This document shows positions 34,429-43,316 of a DNA stretch of 64,000 nt, piece after piece. This stretch comes from Novosphingobium sp. Fuku2-ISO-50. GTDB taxonomy: Bacteria > Pseudomonadota > Alphaproteobacteria > Sphingomonadales > Sphingomonadaceae. Location of the stretch: the NCBI RefSeq assembly GCF_001519055.1, contig NZ_KQ954285.1:1-64000 (forward strand), read 5' to 3'. A program made the translations under genes and the position numbers. A model generated the notes under the pieces. It searched no databases. It worked only from the letters and a program-made list of their open reading frames with translations, and was not told the origin of the DNA. How positions within the stretch are numbered: position 1 is the first letter of the stretch; every line of letters starts with the position of its first letter.

Positions 34429-35181
34429 CAACAGGATCGGTGCAAAAGTCGACAGCAGCGCGGCGTCGATCACTTGCGCCTGGCCGTTGATGAAACCCGC
34501 CGCCGGGCTGGCCAGCCACAGCGCCACTTCGGCGACATGCTGCGCGCTGCCCATGCCGCGCAGCGCGACACGCTCCAGATCGCCGGGCGCAACGATCGCC
34601 ACGTCCGGCGCACCGATCAACGGGGTCATCACGCCGCCGGGGCAAATCGCGTTGATACGCGCGCCGCGTTCGGCAAAGGCGGTGACGCAGGATTTGACGA
34701 GCCCGACGACACCATGCTTGGCCGCGCTATAGGCCGGATTGGCGGGATGGCCGATGACCCCGGCGGCGGACGCCGTCACCACGACCGCACCGCCCTTTGC
34801 GATCACCGGCTGCACCGCCTTGATCCCGTTGAACGTGCCTTTGAGATTGATCGCGATCACCCGATCGAAAAACGCTTCGTCGACCGTGTCGAGACCCTCG
34901 GCAGCGCCGTAATACCCTGCGTTGAGAAACGCGATGTCGAGTTGCCCCGCCTCGGCGATGACCGCGTCGACCATCGCCCGGTTGCTTGCCGCATCGGCGA
35001 TGTCGACTTCCACCGCGCAGGCCGCATTGCCGATTTCCGCCACGACGGCCTCCGCACCTGCCAGATTGAGATCGGCGACGAACACCCGCGCGCCCTCCTG
35101 CGCAAAGCGGATTGCCGCCGCGCGCCCGATGCCCGACGCGCCGCCGGTGACCAGCGCCACTTTGCCTGTGAATCGGGTCAT
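34414..35181 (-). CDS. Short-chain dehydrogenase/reductase, end of HIP operon
   Basis: Classical SDR of 255 residues: Rossmann TGGASGIG at 12-19, NAG at 87-89, catalytic S138, Y151, K155. Specific substrate unknown; being last in the steroid C/D-ring operon, it likely oxidises or reduces a hydroxyl/keto group of a steroid or CoA intermediate. Start codon overlaps the fadD3 stop (ATGA). The C-terminal residues PVGP are encoded in the tandem repeat at the gene end. Confidence 0.92.
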   Translation of the reverse strand: MTRFTGKVALVTGGASGIGRAAAIRFAQEGARVFVADLNLAGAEAVVAEIGNAACAVEVDIADAASNRAMVDAVIAEAGQLDIAFLNAGYYGAAEGLDTVDEAFFDRVIAINLKGTFNGIKAVQPVIAKGGAVVVTASAAGVIGHPANPAYSAAKHGVVGLVKSCVTAFAERGARINAICPGGVMTPLIGAPDVAIVAPGDLERVALRGMGSAQHVAEVALWLASPAAGFINGQAQVIDAALLSTFAPILLPVGP

Positions 35182-36758
35182 GTCTTGTCTCCCCACGCCC
35201 TGTCTCCCAATACATCACGCAATTCGGTTTTCAGCACTTTGCCCGCCGCGTTGCGCGGAAAATCGGGCACGATGACAAAACCGCGCGGAACCTTGTAATT
35301 GGCCATGGCCTCGCGCGACCAGGCGGTGAGATCGGCCCCGGTCGCGGTCATCCCGGGGCGCAGGATCACGAATGCGCGACCCACTTCGCCCAGACGTTCG
35401 TCGGGCACGCCGATCACAGCCGCCTGCGCCACCGCCGGATGCCCGGCGAGCAGCTTTTCGACTTCGGCAGGATAGACGTTGAACCCGCCGGAAATGAACA
35501 GATCCTTCTTGCGGTCGGTGATCGCGAGATAACCGCGCGCATCAATCGTGCCGACATCGCCGGTATGCAGCCAGCCGTCCGCGTCGACCGCTTCGGCCGT
35601 GGCCGCCGGATCGTCGAGATAGCCGCGCGTCACGCCATGCCCGCGCACCCACAATTCGCCGGCCTGGCCCGACGGCCGGTCATGCCCCTCGTCATCGACG
35701 CAGCGCACTTCGATACCGGGCATCGGATAGCCGCAGGTATGCGCCACGGTTTCGGCATCGTCGCCCTGACGGGTCATCGCGATGACCCCGCATTCGGTCA
35801 TGCCATAGCCGTTGACGATATTCTGCATGCCCAATTCGTGCCGCATGCGTTCGACCAGCGCGGGCGGCACCGGCGCCGCCCCGGTGACGGCCACACGCAG
35901 CGAGGAAAAGTCGCGCCGCTCGCCGCTTCCCAGCTCCTGCAACAGCGATTGATAGATCGTCGGCGGGCCGGGAATGAACGAAATACGGTTCTGTTCCACC
36001 TGTCGCACGACTTCGGCCACGTCGAAGGTCGGCAGCGGAATCATCGTCGCCCCGCGCACGAGACAGGCGACCCAGCCCGCCTTGTAGCCAAAGGTGTGGA
36101 AGAACGGATTGACGATCAGGTATCGGTCCCCGGCACGCAAGTCGACGCGCACCGCCCAGTCGCCAAAGCTTTGCGGCACTTGCCGGTGCGCGGTCAGCGC
36201 GCCCTTGGGGCGGCCGGTCGTGCCCGAGGTGAAAATGATGTCGCAGATGTCGTCGGGGCCTACCCCGGCGAGCGCCGCGTCAACCGCCGGATCATCGCTG
36301 CCCTGCCCCCGTGCGACAAAGGCGTCGAAATCGCGGTCGATGGCGATCACTTCGCGAAGGTCGGGCAAGTCTTCCCCGGCGATCAACGCGCCATAATCCT
36401 GACCCAGAAAGTGGGCCGGAGCAAACAGCAGTTTGGCCCGCGACCGGCGCAGGATGTCGCCCGCCTCGCCGCCCTTGAAGCGCGTGTTCATCGGCACGAT
36501 CGCCGCGCCCACGCTCTGCGCGCCCAACGCCGCCAGAATCCATTCGCGCGTGTTCGGCGCCCAGATGCCGACGCGATCGCCATGCCGCAATCCGGCAGCA
36601 AGCATGGCCGAAGCCGTGGCGCGCGCATCGGCCCAAAGCTGGGCGAAAGTCCAGCACCTGTCACCCGCAAGCAGCGCTGGCGCATCGGGCCAGGTCTCGG
36701 CGGCGCGCCGCGCCGCCTCTGGAATCGTCGGGGGCCAGATGCCCGGAGTTTCGGTCAT
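35178..36758 (-). CDS. fadD3: FadD3-like HIP-CoA ligase
   Basis: ATP-dependent CoA ligase of 526 residues that in steroid degraders activates 3aalpha-H-4alpha(3'-propanoate)-7abeta-methylhexahydro-1,5-indanedione (HIP), starting C/D-ring catabolism. P-loop FTSGTTGRPKG is at 176-186; NPFFHTFGYKAGWVACL, PGPPTIYQSLLQE and ISGGFNVYPAEVE closely resemble actinobacterial FadD3. C-terminal PRNAAGKVLKTEL has the catalytic lysine. Being inside an operon with fadE30, ipdF, ipdAB and fadA6 homologues supports the assignment strongly. It follows the thiolase by 6 bp and has only a weak ribosome-binding site, suggesting translational coupling. Confidence 0.88.
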   Translation of the reverse strand: MTETPGIWPPTIPEAARRAAETWPDAPALLAGDRCWTFAQLWADARATASAMLAAGLRHGDRVGIWAPNTREWILAALGAQSVGAAIVPMNTRFKGGEAGDILRRSRAKLLFAPAHFLGQDYGALIAGEDLPDLREVIAIDRDFDAFVARGQGSDDPAVDAALAGVGPDDICDIIFTSGTTGRPKGALTAHRQVPQSFGDWAVRVDLRAGDRYLIVNPFFHTFGYKAGWVACLVRGATMIPLPTFDVAEVVRQVEQNRISFIPGPPTIYQSLLQELGSGERRDFSSLRVAVTGAAPVPPALVERMRHELGMQNIVNGYGMTECGVIAMTRQGDDAETVAHTCGYPMPGIEVRCVDDEGHDRPSGQAGELWVRGHGVTRGYLDDPAATAEAVDADGWLHTGDVGTIDARGYLAITDRKKDLFISGGFNVYPAEVEKLLAGHPAVAQAAVIGVPDERLGEVGRAFVILRPGMTATGADLTAWSREAMANYKVPRGFVIVPDFPRNAAGKVLKTELRDVLGDRAWGDKT

Positions 36759-36764
36759 CGCAGG

Positions 36765-37970
36765 TCAGGCCACTTCGAACAGGCCGGCCGCGCCCATGCC
36801 ACCGGCGATGCACATCGACACGACAACATATTTGACGCCGCGCCGCTTGCCCTCGATCAGCGCATGACCGACCAGCCGCGATCCGGTCATGCCGAACGGA
36901 TGGCCGATGGCGATCCCGCCGCCGTTGACGTTGAGCCGTTCGGGATCGATCCCCAGCTTGCGCTGGCAATAGATCGCCTGGCTGGCGAAGGCCTCGTTGA
37001 TTTCGAAAAGCCCGATATCGGCGAGCTTTACCCCGGTCCGTTCAAGCAGTTTGGGAATGGCGAAAACCGGGCCGATGCCCATTTCGTCGGCACCGCAACC
37101 CGCGACCTGAAACCCGCGATAGAGGCCCAGCACCGGCAAGCCTTCGCGCTGCGCCATGCCCAGATCCATCAGCACCTGGGCCGAGGCACCATCGGACAAC
37201 TGGCTGGCGTTGCCCGCGGTGACGTGCCGGCCCTCCTTGATGACCAGACCGTCGCGGAACACCGGCTTGAGCGCGGCGAGCGCTTCATAGGTCGTGCCGG
37301 CGCGAATGCCTTCGTCGCTGGCGAGCGTGATGTCCTGCTTGCCGGTCTCGTTGCCTTCCTTGTCGAACAAGGCCTTGGCGACGGCGATCGGCACGATCTC
37401 GTCATCGAATTTGCCCGCGGCTTGTGCCGCAGCGGCGCGTTGCTGGGACAGCGCGGCGAAACGATCCTGATCCTCGCGGCTGATGCCATAGCGTTCGGCG
37501 ACGATCTCGGCCGTCTCGATCATGGCCATATAGGCATAGGGATCGTGCGCTTTGACCGCTTCGGAGCGGTTGCGGAATGTCGGCGCATGCTTGTTGAGCG
37601 TCAGCGAGATGCTTTCCATGCCCCCGGCAACGGCCACGTCGATCTCGTTGGTCATGATCGACCGTGCCGCAAACGCGATCGCGTTCAGCCCCGACGAACA
37701 TTTCCGGTCCATGGTGAAACCGCTCGTGCTGTCGGGCAGATTCGAGGCATGGACCGTCAGGCGGCCCAGATTGTAGCTTTGCGTGTTCCAGTGGTTGCCG
37801 ACGCCCAGATAGACGTCATCGACCCGCGCCGGATCGATCCCGGCGCGGTCGAGCGCGGCATTGACCACATGGGCAGACAGGACCGGTGCCTCGGTGTCGT
37901 TGAACGCGCCGCGATAGGCCTTGCCGACCCCGGTGCGCGCAGTGGAAACAATGGCGGCTTCGCGCATCAT
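36765..37970 (-). CDS. Thiolase (acetyl-CoA C-acyltransferase)
   Basis: Thiolase of 401 residues that cleaves a 3-ketoacyl-CoA with CoA. Catalytic nucleophile C91 ([10 protein letters not shown]), H357 ([12 protein letters not shown]) and C387 ([10 protein letters not shown]) are all present. It differs from the FadA6-type thiolase at 43317 in the same operon, so two thiolysis steps may be served, e.g. the HIP side chain and a later ring-opened product. Two tandem ATG codons at 37970 and 37967 are equally possible starts. Confidence 0.92.
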   Translation of the reverse strand: MMREAAIVSTARTGVGKAYRGAFNDTEAPVLSAHVVNAALDRAGIDPARVDDVYLGVGNHWNTQSYNLGRLTVHASNLPDSTSGFTMDRKCSSGLNAIAFAARSIMTNEIDVAVAGGMESISLTLNKHAPTFRNRSEAVKAHDPYAYMAMIETAEIVAERYGISREDQDRFAALSQQRAAAAQAAGKFDDEIVPIAVAKALFDKEGNETGKQDITLASDEGIRAGTTYEALAALKPVFRDGLVIKEGRHVTAGNASQLSDGASAQVLMDLGMAQREGLPVLGLYRGFQVAGCGADEMGIGPVFAIPKLLERTGVKLADIGLFEINEAFASQAIYCQRKLGIDPERLNVNGGGIAIGHPFGMTGSRLVGHALIEGKRRGVKYVVVSMCIAGGMGAAGLFEVA

Positions 37971-37978
37971 GCGTCCTT

Positions 37979-38356
37979 TCAGGTAAATCCATGCATATTG
38001 GTCGGGCCGAAATAGGCGCGCATTTCCGTCACCTTGCCCGCTTCGTTGAACTTGAATGTGTCGATCACGTCGACCCGCTTGTCGCTGCCGTCCCAGTGAA
38101 GAAGCACGCTGAAGGCAAACGCGGCATAATCGCCGGCGATGCGCACCGGGCCTTCAAGCCGCAGTTTCGCCCCGGTCTGCATCGACGCGGTGTAAAAGCC
38201 GAGAATCGCGTCGTGGCCCACATGCGGCGGACTGCCGATCGGATCCTCGACCGTTGCGTCGGGTGCAAACAGGGCCGCAACGCCGGCAGCGTCGCTTTTG
38301 GCAAACGCTTCGACGTAGGCATGGACTGCGGCTTCCATCACTTTGGGGTCTGGCAT
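37979..38356 (-). CDS. ksi: Ketosteroid Delta5-isomerase
   Basis: Moves the 5,6 double bond of 3-keto-Delta5-steroids to the conjugated 4,5 position. The protein is exactly 125 residues, the length of the Comamonas testosteroni enzyme, and has its three catalytic residues at identical numbers: Y14 (HAYVEAF), base D38 (ATVEDPIG) and D99 (VIDTFKFN). The [19 protein letters not shown]-terminus also follows that enzyme. It sits between thiolase and MaoC genes (8 and 3 bp gaps) inside the HIP operon although its step belongs to early ring-A metabolism, so the operon is not restricted to C/D rings. An SnoaL-like protein of other function is unlikely. Confidence 0.93.
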   Translation of the reverse strand: MPDPKVMEAAVHAYVEAFAKSDAAGVAALFAPDATVEDPIGSPPHVGHDAILGFYTASMQTGAKLRLEGPVRIAGDYAAFAFSVLLHWDGSDKRVDVIDTFKFNEAGKVTEMRAYFGPTNMHGFT

Positions 38357-38359
38357 CGC

Positions 38360-38821
38360 TCACACTTTCGGAAAATACCGGCTGATCGTGTCGAGCACGC
38401 AGGCCGGTTTGGTTTGTCCTTCGATTTCAATCGTCACGCGCACGACGGACTGGATCGCGCCCTTGATGTCCTCGATCGAAACGATTTCGCCCGTGGCGCG
38501 GATGCGGCTGCCGACCTTGACCGGGTTGAGGAAACGCAGGCGATCGGCCCCGACATTCACCGCATGGGCAAAGCCGCGCACTTCGATCAACCGGGGCAGG
38601 AAATAATTGGCGAGGCTCATCGTCAGATAGCCATGCGCAATGGTCCCGCCGAACGGTCCGTCTTTGGCGCGATCGACATCGACATGGATCCACTGGTGAT
38701 CGCCGGTGACATCGGCAAAGCCGTCGACCCGCTCCTGTTCGATCGCCAGCCAGTCGGTCGGCCCCAGCTTGGTGCCTTCCTGTCCGATCAGATCGGTGGG
38801 TCGGTCATAGACGCGCGTCAT
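38360..38821 (-). CDS. MaoC-family enoyl-CoA hydratase
   Basis: Hot-dog-fold hydratase of 153 residues that adds water to a trans-2-enoyl-CoA giving the R-3-hydroxyacyl-CoA. The hydratase-2 motif is present with D41 and H46 (VTGDHQWIHVD) followed by FGGTIAHGYLTMSL. Single-domain length suggests a homodimer. In the HIP pathway a hydratase is needed after the FadE30 dehydrogenase; this protein or the crotonase at 48490 could serve. It is 2 bp downstream of ipdF, which would oxidise a resulting hydroxyl. Confidence 0.92.
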   Translation of the reverse strand: MTRVYDRPTDLIGQEGTKLGPTDWLAIEQERVDGFADVTGDHQWIHVDVDRAKDGPFGGTIAHGYLTMSLANYFLPRLIEVRGFAHAVNVGADRLRFLNPVKVGSRIRATGEIVSIEDIKGAIQSVVRVTIEIEGQTKPACVLDTISRYFPKV

Positions 38822-38823
38822 GA

Positions 38824-39609
38824 TCAGGCCCTCTGGCTGGAGACCGGGACAATCTCGCCGGTCATGTAGGAAGACAGGTCACAGGCCAGAAACAGCATGA
38901 CATTGGCCACTTCCCACACTTCGGCGGGACGGCCAAAGGCCTCGGTCCTGACCAGTTCCGCCAGCCTTTCCTCGGTCGTCACTTTGGCCAGGAAGGGATG
39001 CATGGCAAGGCTTGGCGCGACCGCGTTGATACGCACGCCATGGTCGGCGGCTTCCAATGCGGTGCAGCGGGTAAAGGCCATGACCCCCGCCTTGGCGGCG
39101 GCGTAATGCGCCTGGCCCTTCTGCGCGCGCCAGCCCAGCACCGAGGCGTTGTTGACCATCACGCCCGAGCGATGGGCATACATCGACGGCAGGAATGCGC
39201 GGGTCATGCGGAACAGGCTGGTCAGCGTAACATCGAGCACACGGCTCCATTGCTCGTCGGTCATGTCGACCACATCGACTTCACCGCCCAGCCCGGCATT
39301 GTTGATCAGCACATCGACTTTGCCGAAAGCCGCCAGGGCCGCATCGCGCAACCCCTGTACCGCCGCCTCGCTGGTCACGTCGCAAACGCAGGTCGCCGGG
39401 CGTTCACAGCCCACTTCGGCAGCGATCCGGTCGGCGGCTTCACCCAGTCGGCGCTCATGGAAATCGCTGATCAGCAGCCGCGCGCCTTCTTCGGCGGCGC
39501 GCTTGGCCACGGCAAAGCCGATGCCGGTGCCGGCGGCGGCGGTGATCACGACGCTCTTGCCTTTCAGCATGCCGAGCGGGACTGGATAGGGCGGAACAGG
39601 AACGGTCAC
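38824..39609 (-). CDS. ipdF: IpdF-like SDR of HIP-CoA degradation
   Basis: SDR of 261 residues. It shares with actinobacterial IpdF the unusual cofactor motif TAAAGTGIG (23-31), ISDFHERRLGEAAD, NNAGLGGE (103-110) and SVLGWRAQKGQAHYAAAKAG with S156, Y169, K173. IpdF oxidises the 5-hydroxyl of a HIP-CoA-derived intermediate, allowing side-chain removal and ring opening. It lies 25 bp after fadE30 and 2 bp before the MaoC gene, as expected for that pathway. Assignment rests on motif resemblance recalled for the family. Confidence 0.87.
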   Translation of the reverse strand: MTVPVPPYPVPLGMLKGKSVVITAAAGTGIGFAVAKRAAEEGARLLISDFHERRLGEAADRIAAEVGCERPATCVCDVTSEAAVQGLRDAALAAFGKVDVLINNAGLGGEVDVVDMTDEQWSRVLDVTLTSLFRMTRAFLPSMYAHRSGVMVNNASVLGWRAQKGQAHYAAAKAGVMAFTRCTALEAADHGVRINAVAPSLAMHPFLAKVTTEERLAELVRTEAFGRPAEVWEVANVMLFLACDLSSYMTGEIVPVSSQRA

Positions 39610-39634
39610 AGGTCGCCTCTCGGTTCAAGCATTG

Positions 39635-40813
39635 TCAAAGGTCGCCTCTCGGTTCGCGGGGAAGGCCGAGCCCGCGCTCGGCGATCAGATTGCGCTGAAT
39701 CTGGTTGGTGCCGCCGTAGATCGTGTCGGCGCGGCTGAAGAGGAACAGATTGGGCAGCGTGCTCCATTCATAGGCGTCGCCTTCGGCCAGTTCGCCCGCC
39801 TGCCCCAGCACGTCCATCGCCAGTTCGCCCAGCGCGCGGCGCCATGTCGCCCACTGGATCTTGTAAGTCAGCGCTGCGCCGTCGATCGCGGAATGGTCGG
39901 TGTTGGACAGCATGCGGAGCGCCCCATAGCGCATCAGGCGCAGGCCGATTTCCGCTTTGGCGATACGCTGGCGGATCAGCGGATCGTGCGCCGTGCCATT
40001 GGCCCTGGCCGCCGTGATCAGCGCATCGAGTTCGTTGCGGAATGACATCTGCTGGCCAAGCGTGGACACGCCGCGTTCAAACGCAAGCAGGCCCATGGCG
40101 ATTTTCCACCCATCACCGATCCTGCCGATCAGGCTGTCCGCCGGGCAACGGGCATCGGTAAAGAATGTCTCGTTGAATTCGGCATCGCCATTGATCTGGG
40201 TGATGCCGCGCACGTCGATGCCCGGCTGGTCGATCGGCATCATCAGGAAAGTGAGGCCCTTGGGGCCTTTCGAGCCTTCCTCGGTCCGCGTGATGACAAA
40301 GATCCAGTCGGAAATGTGCGCCAGACTGGTCCAGATTTTTTGCCCGTTGACCACCCACTCCCCATTCTCCAGCCGCCCCTTGGTGCGCACCGATGCGAGG
40401 TCCGACCCCGCATTGGGTTCGGAAAACCCCTGGCAAAAGATCGTCTTGCCAGCCGCGATGCCCGGCAAAAAGCGCTGCTTCTGCTCTTCGCTGCCAAAGG
40501 TGAGGATGGTCGGACCGGCCAGTTCGATACCGATATGGTTGACCCGGCCCGGCACCCCGGCACGGGCATATTCCTCGGCAAAGATCACCTGCTGGGCCAG
40601 CGTCGCGTCGCGCCCGCCCCATTGGCTGGGCCAGCCGATGCACGACCAGCCGTTTTCGCCCAGGTGCTGTTCCCATTCCTTGCGCCGCTCCGCCTTGGCG
40701 GTAAGCGTGGTGATGCCCTTGATATCCTTGAAGGGCCCTGCCATCTGCGCCTGCAACCAGTCGGCGCATTCGGCGCGAAACAGCTCTTCGGCCGGCGAAA
40801 ATCCAAGCTTCAT
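39635..40813 (-). CDS. fadE30: FadE30-like acyl-CoA dehydrogenase
   Basis: Acyl-CoA dehydrogenase of 392 residues proposed to desaturate the propionyl side chain of HIP-CoA. Diagnostic stretches resembling actinobacterial FadE30 are FCQGFSEPNAGSDLASV, KIWTSLAHISDW, FERGVSTLGQQ and the C-terminal DTIYGGTNQIQRNLIAERGL, where FAD and the partner subunit bind. Its start overlaps the stop of the smaller dehydrogenase upstream (ATGA), suggesting a heteromeric pair. Located directly before ipdF. Confidence 0.88.
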   Translation of the reverse strand: MKLGFSPAEELFRAECADWLQAQMAGPFKDIKGITTLTAKAERRKEWEQHLGENGWSCIGWPSQWGGRDATLAQQVIFAEEYARAGVPGRVNHIGIELAGPTILTFGSEEQKQRFLPGIAAGKTIFCQGFSEPNAGSDLASVRTKGRLENGEWVVNGQKIWTSLAHISDWIFVITRTEEGSKGPKGLTFLMMPIDQPGIDVRGITQINGDAEFNETFFTDARCPADSLIGRIGDGWKIAMGLLAFERGVSTLGQQMSFRNELDALITAARANGTAHDPLIRQRIAKAEIGLRLMRYGALRMLSNTDHSAIDGAALTYKIQWATWRRALGELAMDVLGQAGELAEGDAYEWSTLPNLFLFSRADTIYGGTNQIQRNLIAERGLGLPREPRGDL

Positions 40814-41865
40814 GCTGCGCCTCCCAGGATCATCGTCGCGACAGCTTCGCGGTGGTAGGTGCCATTGCCCAACAGGGTCTGGATCGAACGCGCGCGCTTG
40901 AAGAACAGGTGCGCGTCGTGTTCCCAGGTAAAGCCGATCCCGCCCTGGAGCTGGATCATGTTGCCCGCACACATGAAATAGGTGTCGGCGGCAAAGCTTT
41001 TGGCCGCGTGCAGCGCAATCGCGGTCTCGTCGGAATTCTCGTCGACCGCGCAGGCCGCCCAATAGACCGCCGAGCGCGCCTGTTCGATCTCGATCATCAT
41101 GTCGGCAAGACGGTGCTTGTAGGCCTGGAACGAGCCGATCGGGCGACCGAACTGGACGCGTTCGCGCGCATAGGCGACCGTGCGGTCAAGCGCGGCCTGC
41201 GCCCCGCCCAAGGCTTCGGCGGCAAGGCAGATCCACCCGGCAGCCAGCGCAGCGGGTATGGCGGCGTCACCATCTTCCAGCGCTTCGGCGGGCGCATCGG
41301 TCAGGACCACGGTGGCAAGGGGGCGCGTCTGGTCCAGCGTGACATGGGGCGTAATGGCCACACCTTTGCCTTTCAGATCGACAAGCCAGGCATCGTTCCC
41401 GCCATAAACGAGCAGGAGATCGGCCACTGCGCCATGCGGCACGAACGAAAACGTACCCGACAACCGACCATCCGCCGCGCTCGCCCGCGCCGCCCAGGTC
41501 GTGGTCGAAATCATGTCTCCGGCGGCGAGGCGAGGCAGCCATTCGGCCTTCTGCTCTTCGCTGCCGCCTTTGGCGATGGCCTGCCCGACCATGACATGGC
41601 CGAGCAGCGGCAGTGCGGCGACTTGCGCGCCGGCGGCTTCGGCGACCAGCGCCAGTTCGATCATGCCGAGCCCGGCGCCGCCGTGGTCCTCGGGCACGGC
41701 AATCCCGGTCAGACCCAGATCGCTTGCAAAGGCGTTCCACAACGCGCGGTCGAGCCCGTCGCCCGCCATCGCCTTGCGCGTGCGTTCGCTGGTGGCGTTT
41801 TCGGCGAAGAAACCGCGCACGGTCTCGGCGATCATGCGCTGTTCGTCGGTAAAGGCGAATTCCAT
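40810..41865 (-). CDS. Acyl-CoA dehydrogenase, smaller partner of FadE30-like enzyme
   Basis: Dehydrogenase-fold protein of 351 residues starting MEFAFTDEQRM. The C-terminal domain has ARERVQFGRPIGSFQAYKHR and LQGGIGFTWEHD, where many family members place the catalytic glutamate. Shorter length and ATGA overlap with the FadE30-like gene point to a paired subunit, as in actinobacterial FadE heteromers. It resembles FadE32/FadE33-type proteins but I cannot separate these by eye. Confidence 0.88.
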   Translation of the reverse strand: MEFAFTDEQRMIAETVRGFFAENATSERTRKAMAGDGLDRALWNAFASDLGLTGIAVPEDHGGAGLGMIELALVAEAAGAQVAALPLLGHVMVGQAIAKGGSEEQKAEWLPRLAAGDMISTTTWAARASAADGRLSGTFSFVPHGAVADLLLVYGGNDAWLVDLKGKGVAITPHVTLDQTRPLATVVLTDAPAEALEDGDAAIPAALAAGWICLAAEALGGAQAALDRTVAYARERVQFGRPIGSFQAYKHRLADMMIEIEQARSAVYWAACAVDENSDETAIALHAAKSFAADTYFMCAGNMIQLQGGIGFTWEHDAHLFFKRARSIQTLLGNGTYHREAVATMILGGAA

Positions 41866-41866
41866 G

Positions 41867-42772
41867 TCAGGCAGTCCCCCACACCTTGCGCGGCGGCACG
41901 CGTTCGGCCAGCAGCCGTTCGACCGCTTCGCCGACTTCCGCCGGGTTCCAGCGCGCGCGCCGATCCACGAACGGGCCTTCGCGCCACCCGTCTTCCAGCA
42001 TGATCTTGCCCCCTTCGAGTTCGAAGACGCAGCCGGTGACATCGGCGCTTTCGCCACTGCCCAGCCAAACGACGGTGGGCGCGACATTGGCCGGGTCCAT
42101 CGCGTCAAAGGTGGCGTCCTGCGTCGCCATCTTGTCGGCAAAGGCCTGCTCGGTCATGCGCGTGCGCGCCGAAGGGGCGAGCGCGTTGGCGGTAATGCCA
42201 TAGCGGCCCAGTTCAGCCGCCTGCACCAGCGTCAGCGCCGCAATCCCGCCCTTGGCCGTTGCATAGGCCGCCTGCGCGATCGAACCTTGCAACCCGGCGC
42301 CCGACGACGTGTTGATAATTCGCGCATCGGGCTGGCCACCGGTTTTCTGCTTGCCGCGCCAGTAATCGACCGCGTGGCGGCTGAGGCAGAAATGGCCGCG
42401 CAGATGGACGTGCATGGTCGCGTCCCATTCGTCGGGCGTGGCCGAAACGAACATGCGGTCGCGCACGATCCCGGCGTTGTTGACCACCACGTGCAAGTCG
42501 CCAAACGCGGCCAGCGCCGCATCGACGATCCGTTTTGCCGCGTCCCAGTCGGTGATGTCCTCGTAATTGGCCACCGCCTTGCCACCGGCGGCGATGATCT
42601 GCGCCACCACGGCGTCGGCGGCGCTCGTATCGCGCCCTTCGCCACCCAGAGACGTACCGATGTCATTGACCACGACGTTGGCGCCCTCGGCGGCAAAGGC
42701 CAGCGCATAGGCCCGGCCCAGCCCGCCTGCGGCGCCGGTAATGATGACAGTGCGATTGTCGCAGATGCCCAC
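41867..42772 (-). CDS. SDR of the 3-hydroxyacyl-CoA dehydrogenase (MFE-2-like) type
   Basis: SDR of 301 residues, longer than classical ones because of a C-terminal extension. TGAAGGLG is at 12-19, VVVNDIGTSLGG at 33-44, NNAG at 98-101, with S156/S157, Y170 and K174. The NDIG motif and extension are typical of the (3R)-hydroxyacyl-CoA or 17beta-hydroxysteroid dehydrogenase (Hsd4A-like) group. The start is GTG at 42772, chosen for GGAGAGA 5 bases upstream; no in-frame ATG there has a comparable site. It ends 1 bp before the next gene. Confidence 0.88.
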   Translation of the reverse strand: MGICDNRTVIITGAAGGLGRAYALAFAAEGANVVVNDIGTSLGGEGRDTSAADAVVAQIIAAGGKAVANYEDITDWDAAKRIVDAALAAFGDLHVVVNNAGIVRDRMFVSATPDEWDATMHVHLRGHFCLSRHAVDYWRGKQKTGGQPDARIINTSSGAGLQGSIAQAAYATAKGGIAALTLVQAAELGRYGITANALAPSARTRMTEQAFADKMATQDATFDAMDPANVAPTVVWLGSGESADVTGCVFELEGGKIMLEDGWREGPFVDRRARWNPAEVGEAVERLLAERVPPRKVWGTA

Positions 42773-42783
42773 GGTTCTCTCCT

Positions 42784-43236
42784 TCAATTGGCTTGCGCGG
42801 GAACCGGCAGCAGCAAGTGCTGCGAAAGGTTCCCGACCATGTCGAGCAGCGAATAGTCGCGCGTGGCAAAGCGCCACGCGCCATCCGCGCGCACAAACGT
42901 GTCATGATAGCGTCCGGCGCAAATCGCCTGAAGCGGCAGCGCCCCGGTTTGCTGAAATACGGTATAGGTCGAGCGGCACGAGGCAGTGCCGGCGATATCA
43001 TCGACTTCGACAATCGCGTTGGTAATGACGTGCTTTGTGCGCGGCGTACCGCAAGGATGGATACGCACAAAGGCGCGCCATTGTTCCAGCAGCGGCGCGG
43101 CGCCATGGACGACGCGCCCGCCGCCGAGCGTCACCTCCGCGTGATCGAACAGCGCGGCGACGTTTTCCAGTTCGCCCGCGTCCATCAATTCGGCATAGCG
43201 ATACAGCAGGTTGGTGATCTGCGTTTCGGGGCTCAT
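42784..43236 (-). CDS. SnoaL/NTF2-like protein, possible steroid enzyme
   Basis: Protein of 150 residues with the NTF2/SnoaL_4 fold: LLYRYAELMDAGELENVAAL at the N-terminus and GAWRFATRDYSLLDM near the C-terminus. Y14 and D19 have the five-residue spacing of the Tyr/Asp pair of BaiE and a histidine (RTKHVIT, about H69) sits where BaiE has its catalytic histidine, but the fourth acidic residue appears missing. It could be an isomerase, dehydratase or binding protein for a steroid intermediate. An 80-bp gap separates it from the thiolase gene upstream. Confidence 0.75.
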   Translation of the reverse strand: MSPETQITNLLYRYAELMDAGELENVAALFDHAEVTLGGGRVVHGAAPLLEQWRAFVRIHPCGTPRTKHVITNAIVEVDDIAGTASCRSTYTVFQQTGALPLQAICAGRYHDTFVRADGAWRFATRDYSLLDMVGNLSQHLLLPVPAQAN

Positions 43237-43316
43237 GCCCTGCCCTCCGCCTGGACAAGCGAATTCCGGCGACAGGACGGCAGCGAAGCCACAGGCTTGG
43301 TATGGCTCGCCATGGG

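Noticed and set aside
35439..38015. 858-codon plus-strand open frame
   Set aside because: Opposite FadD3 and thiolase genes; composition typical of antisense frames in GC-rich DNA.
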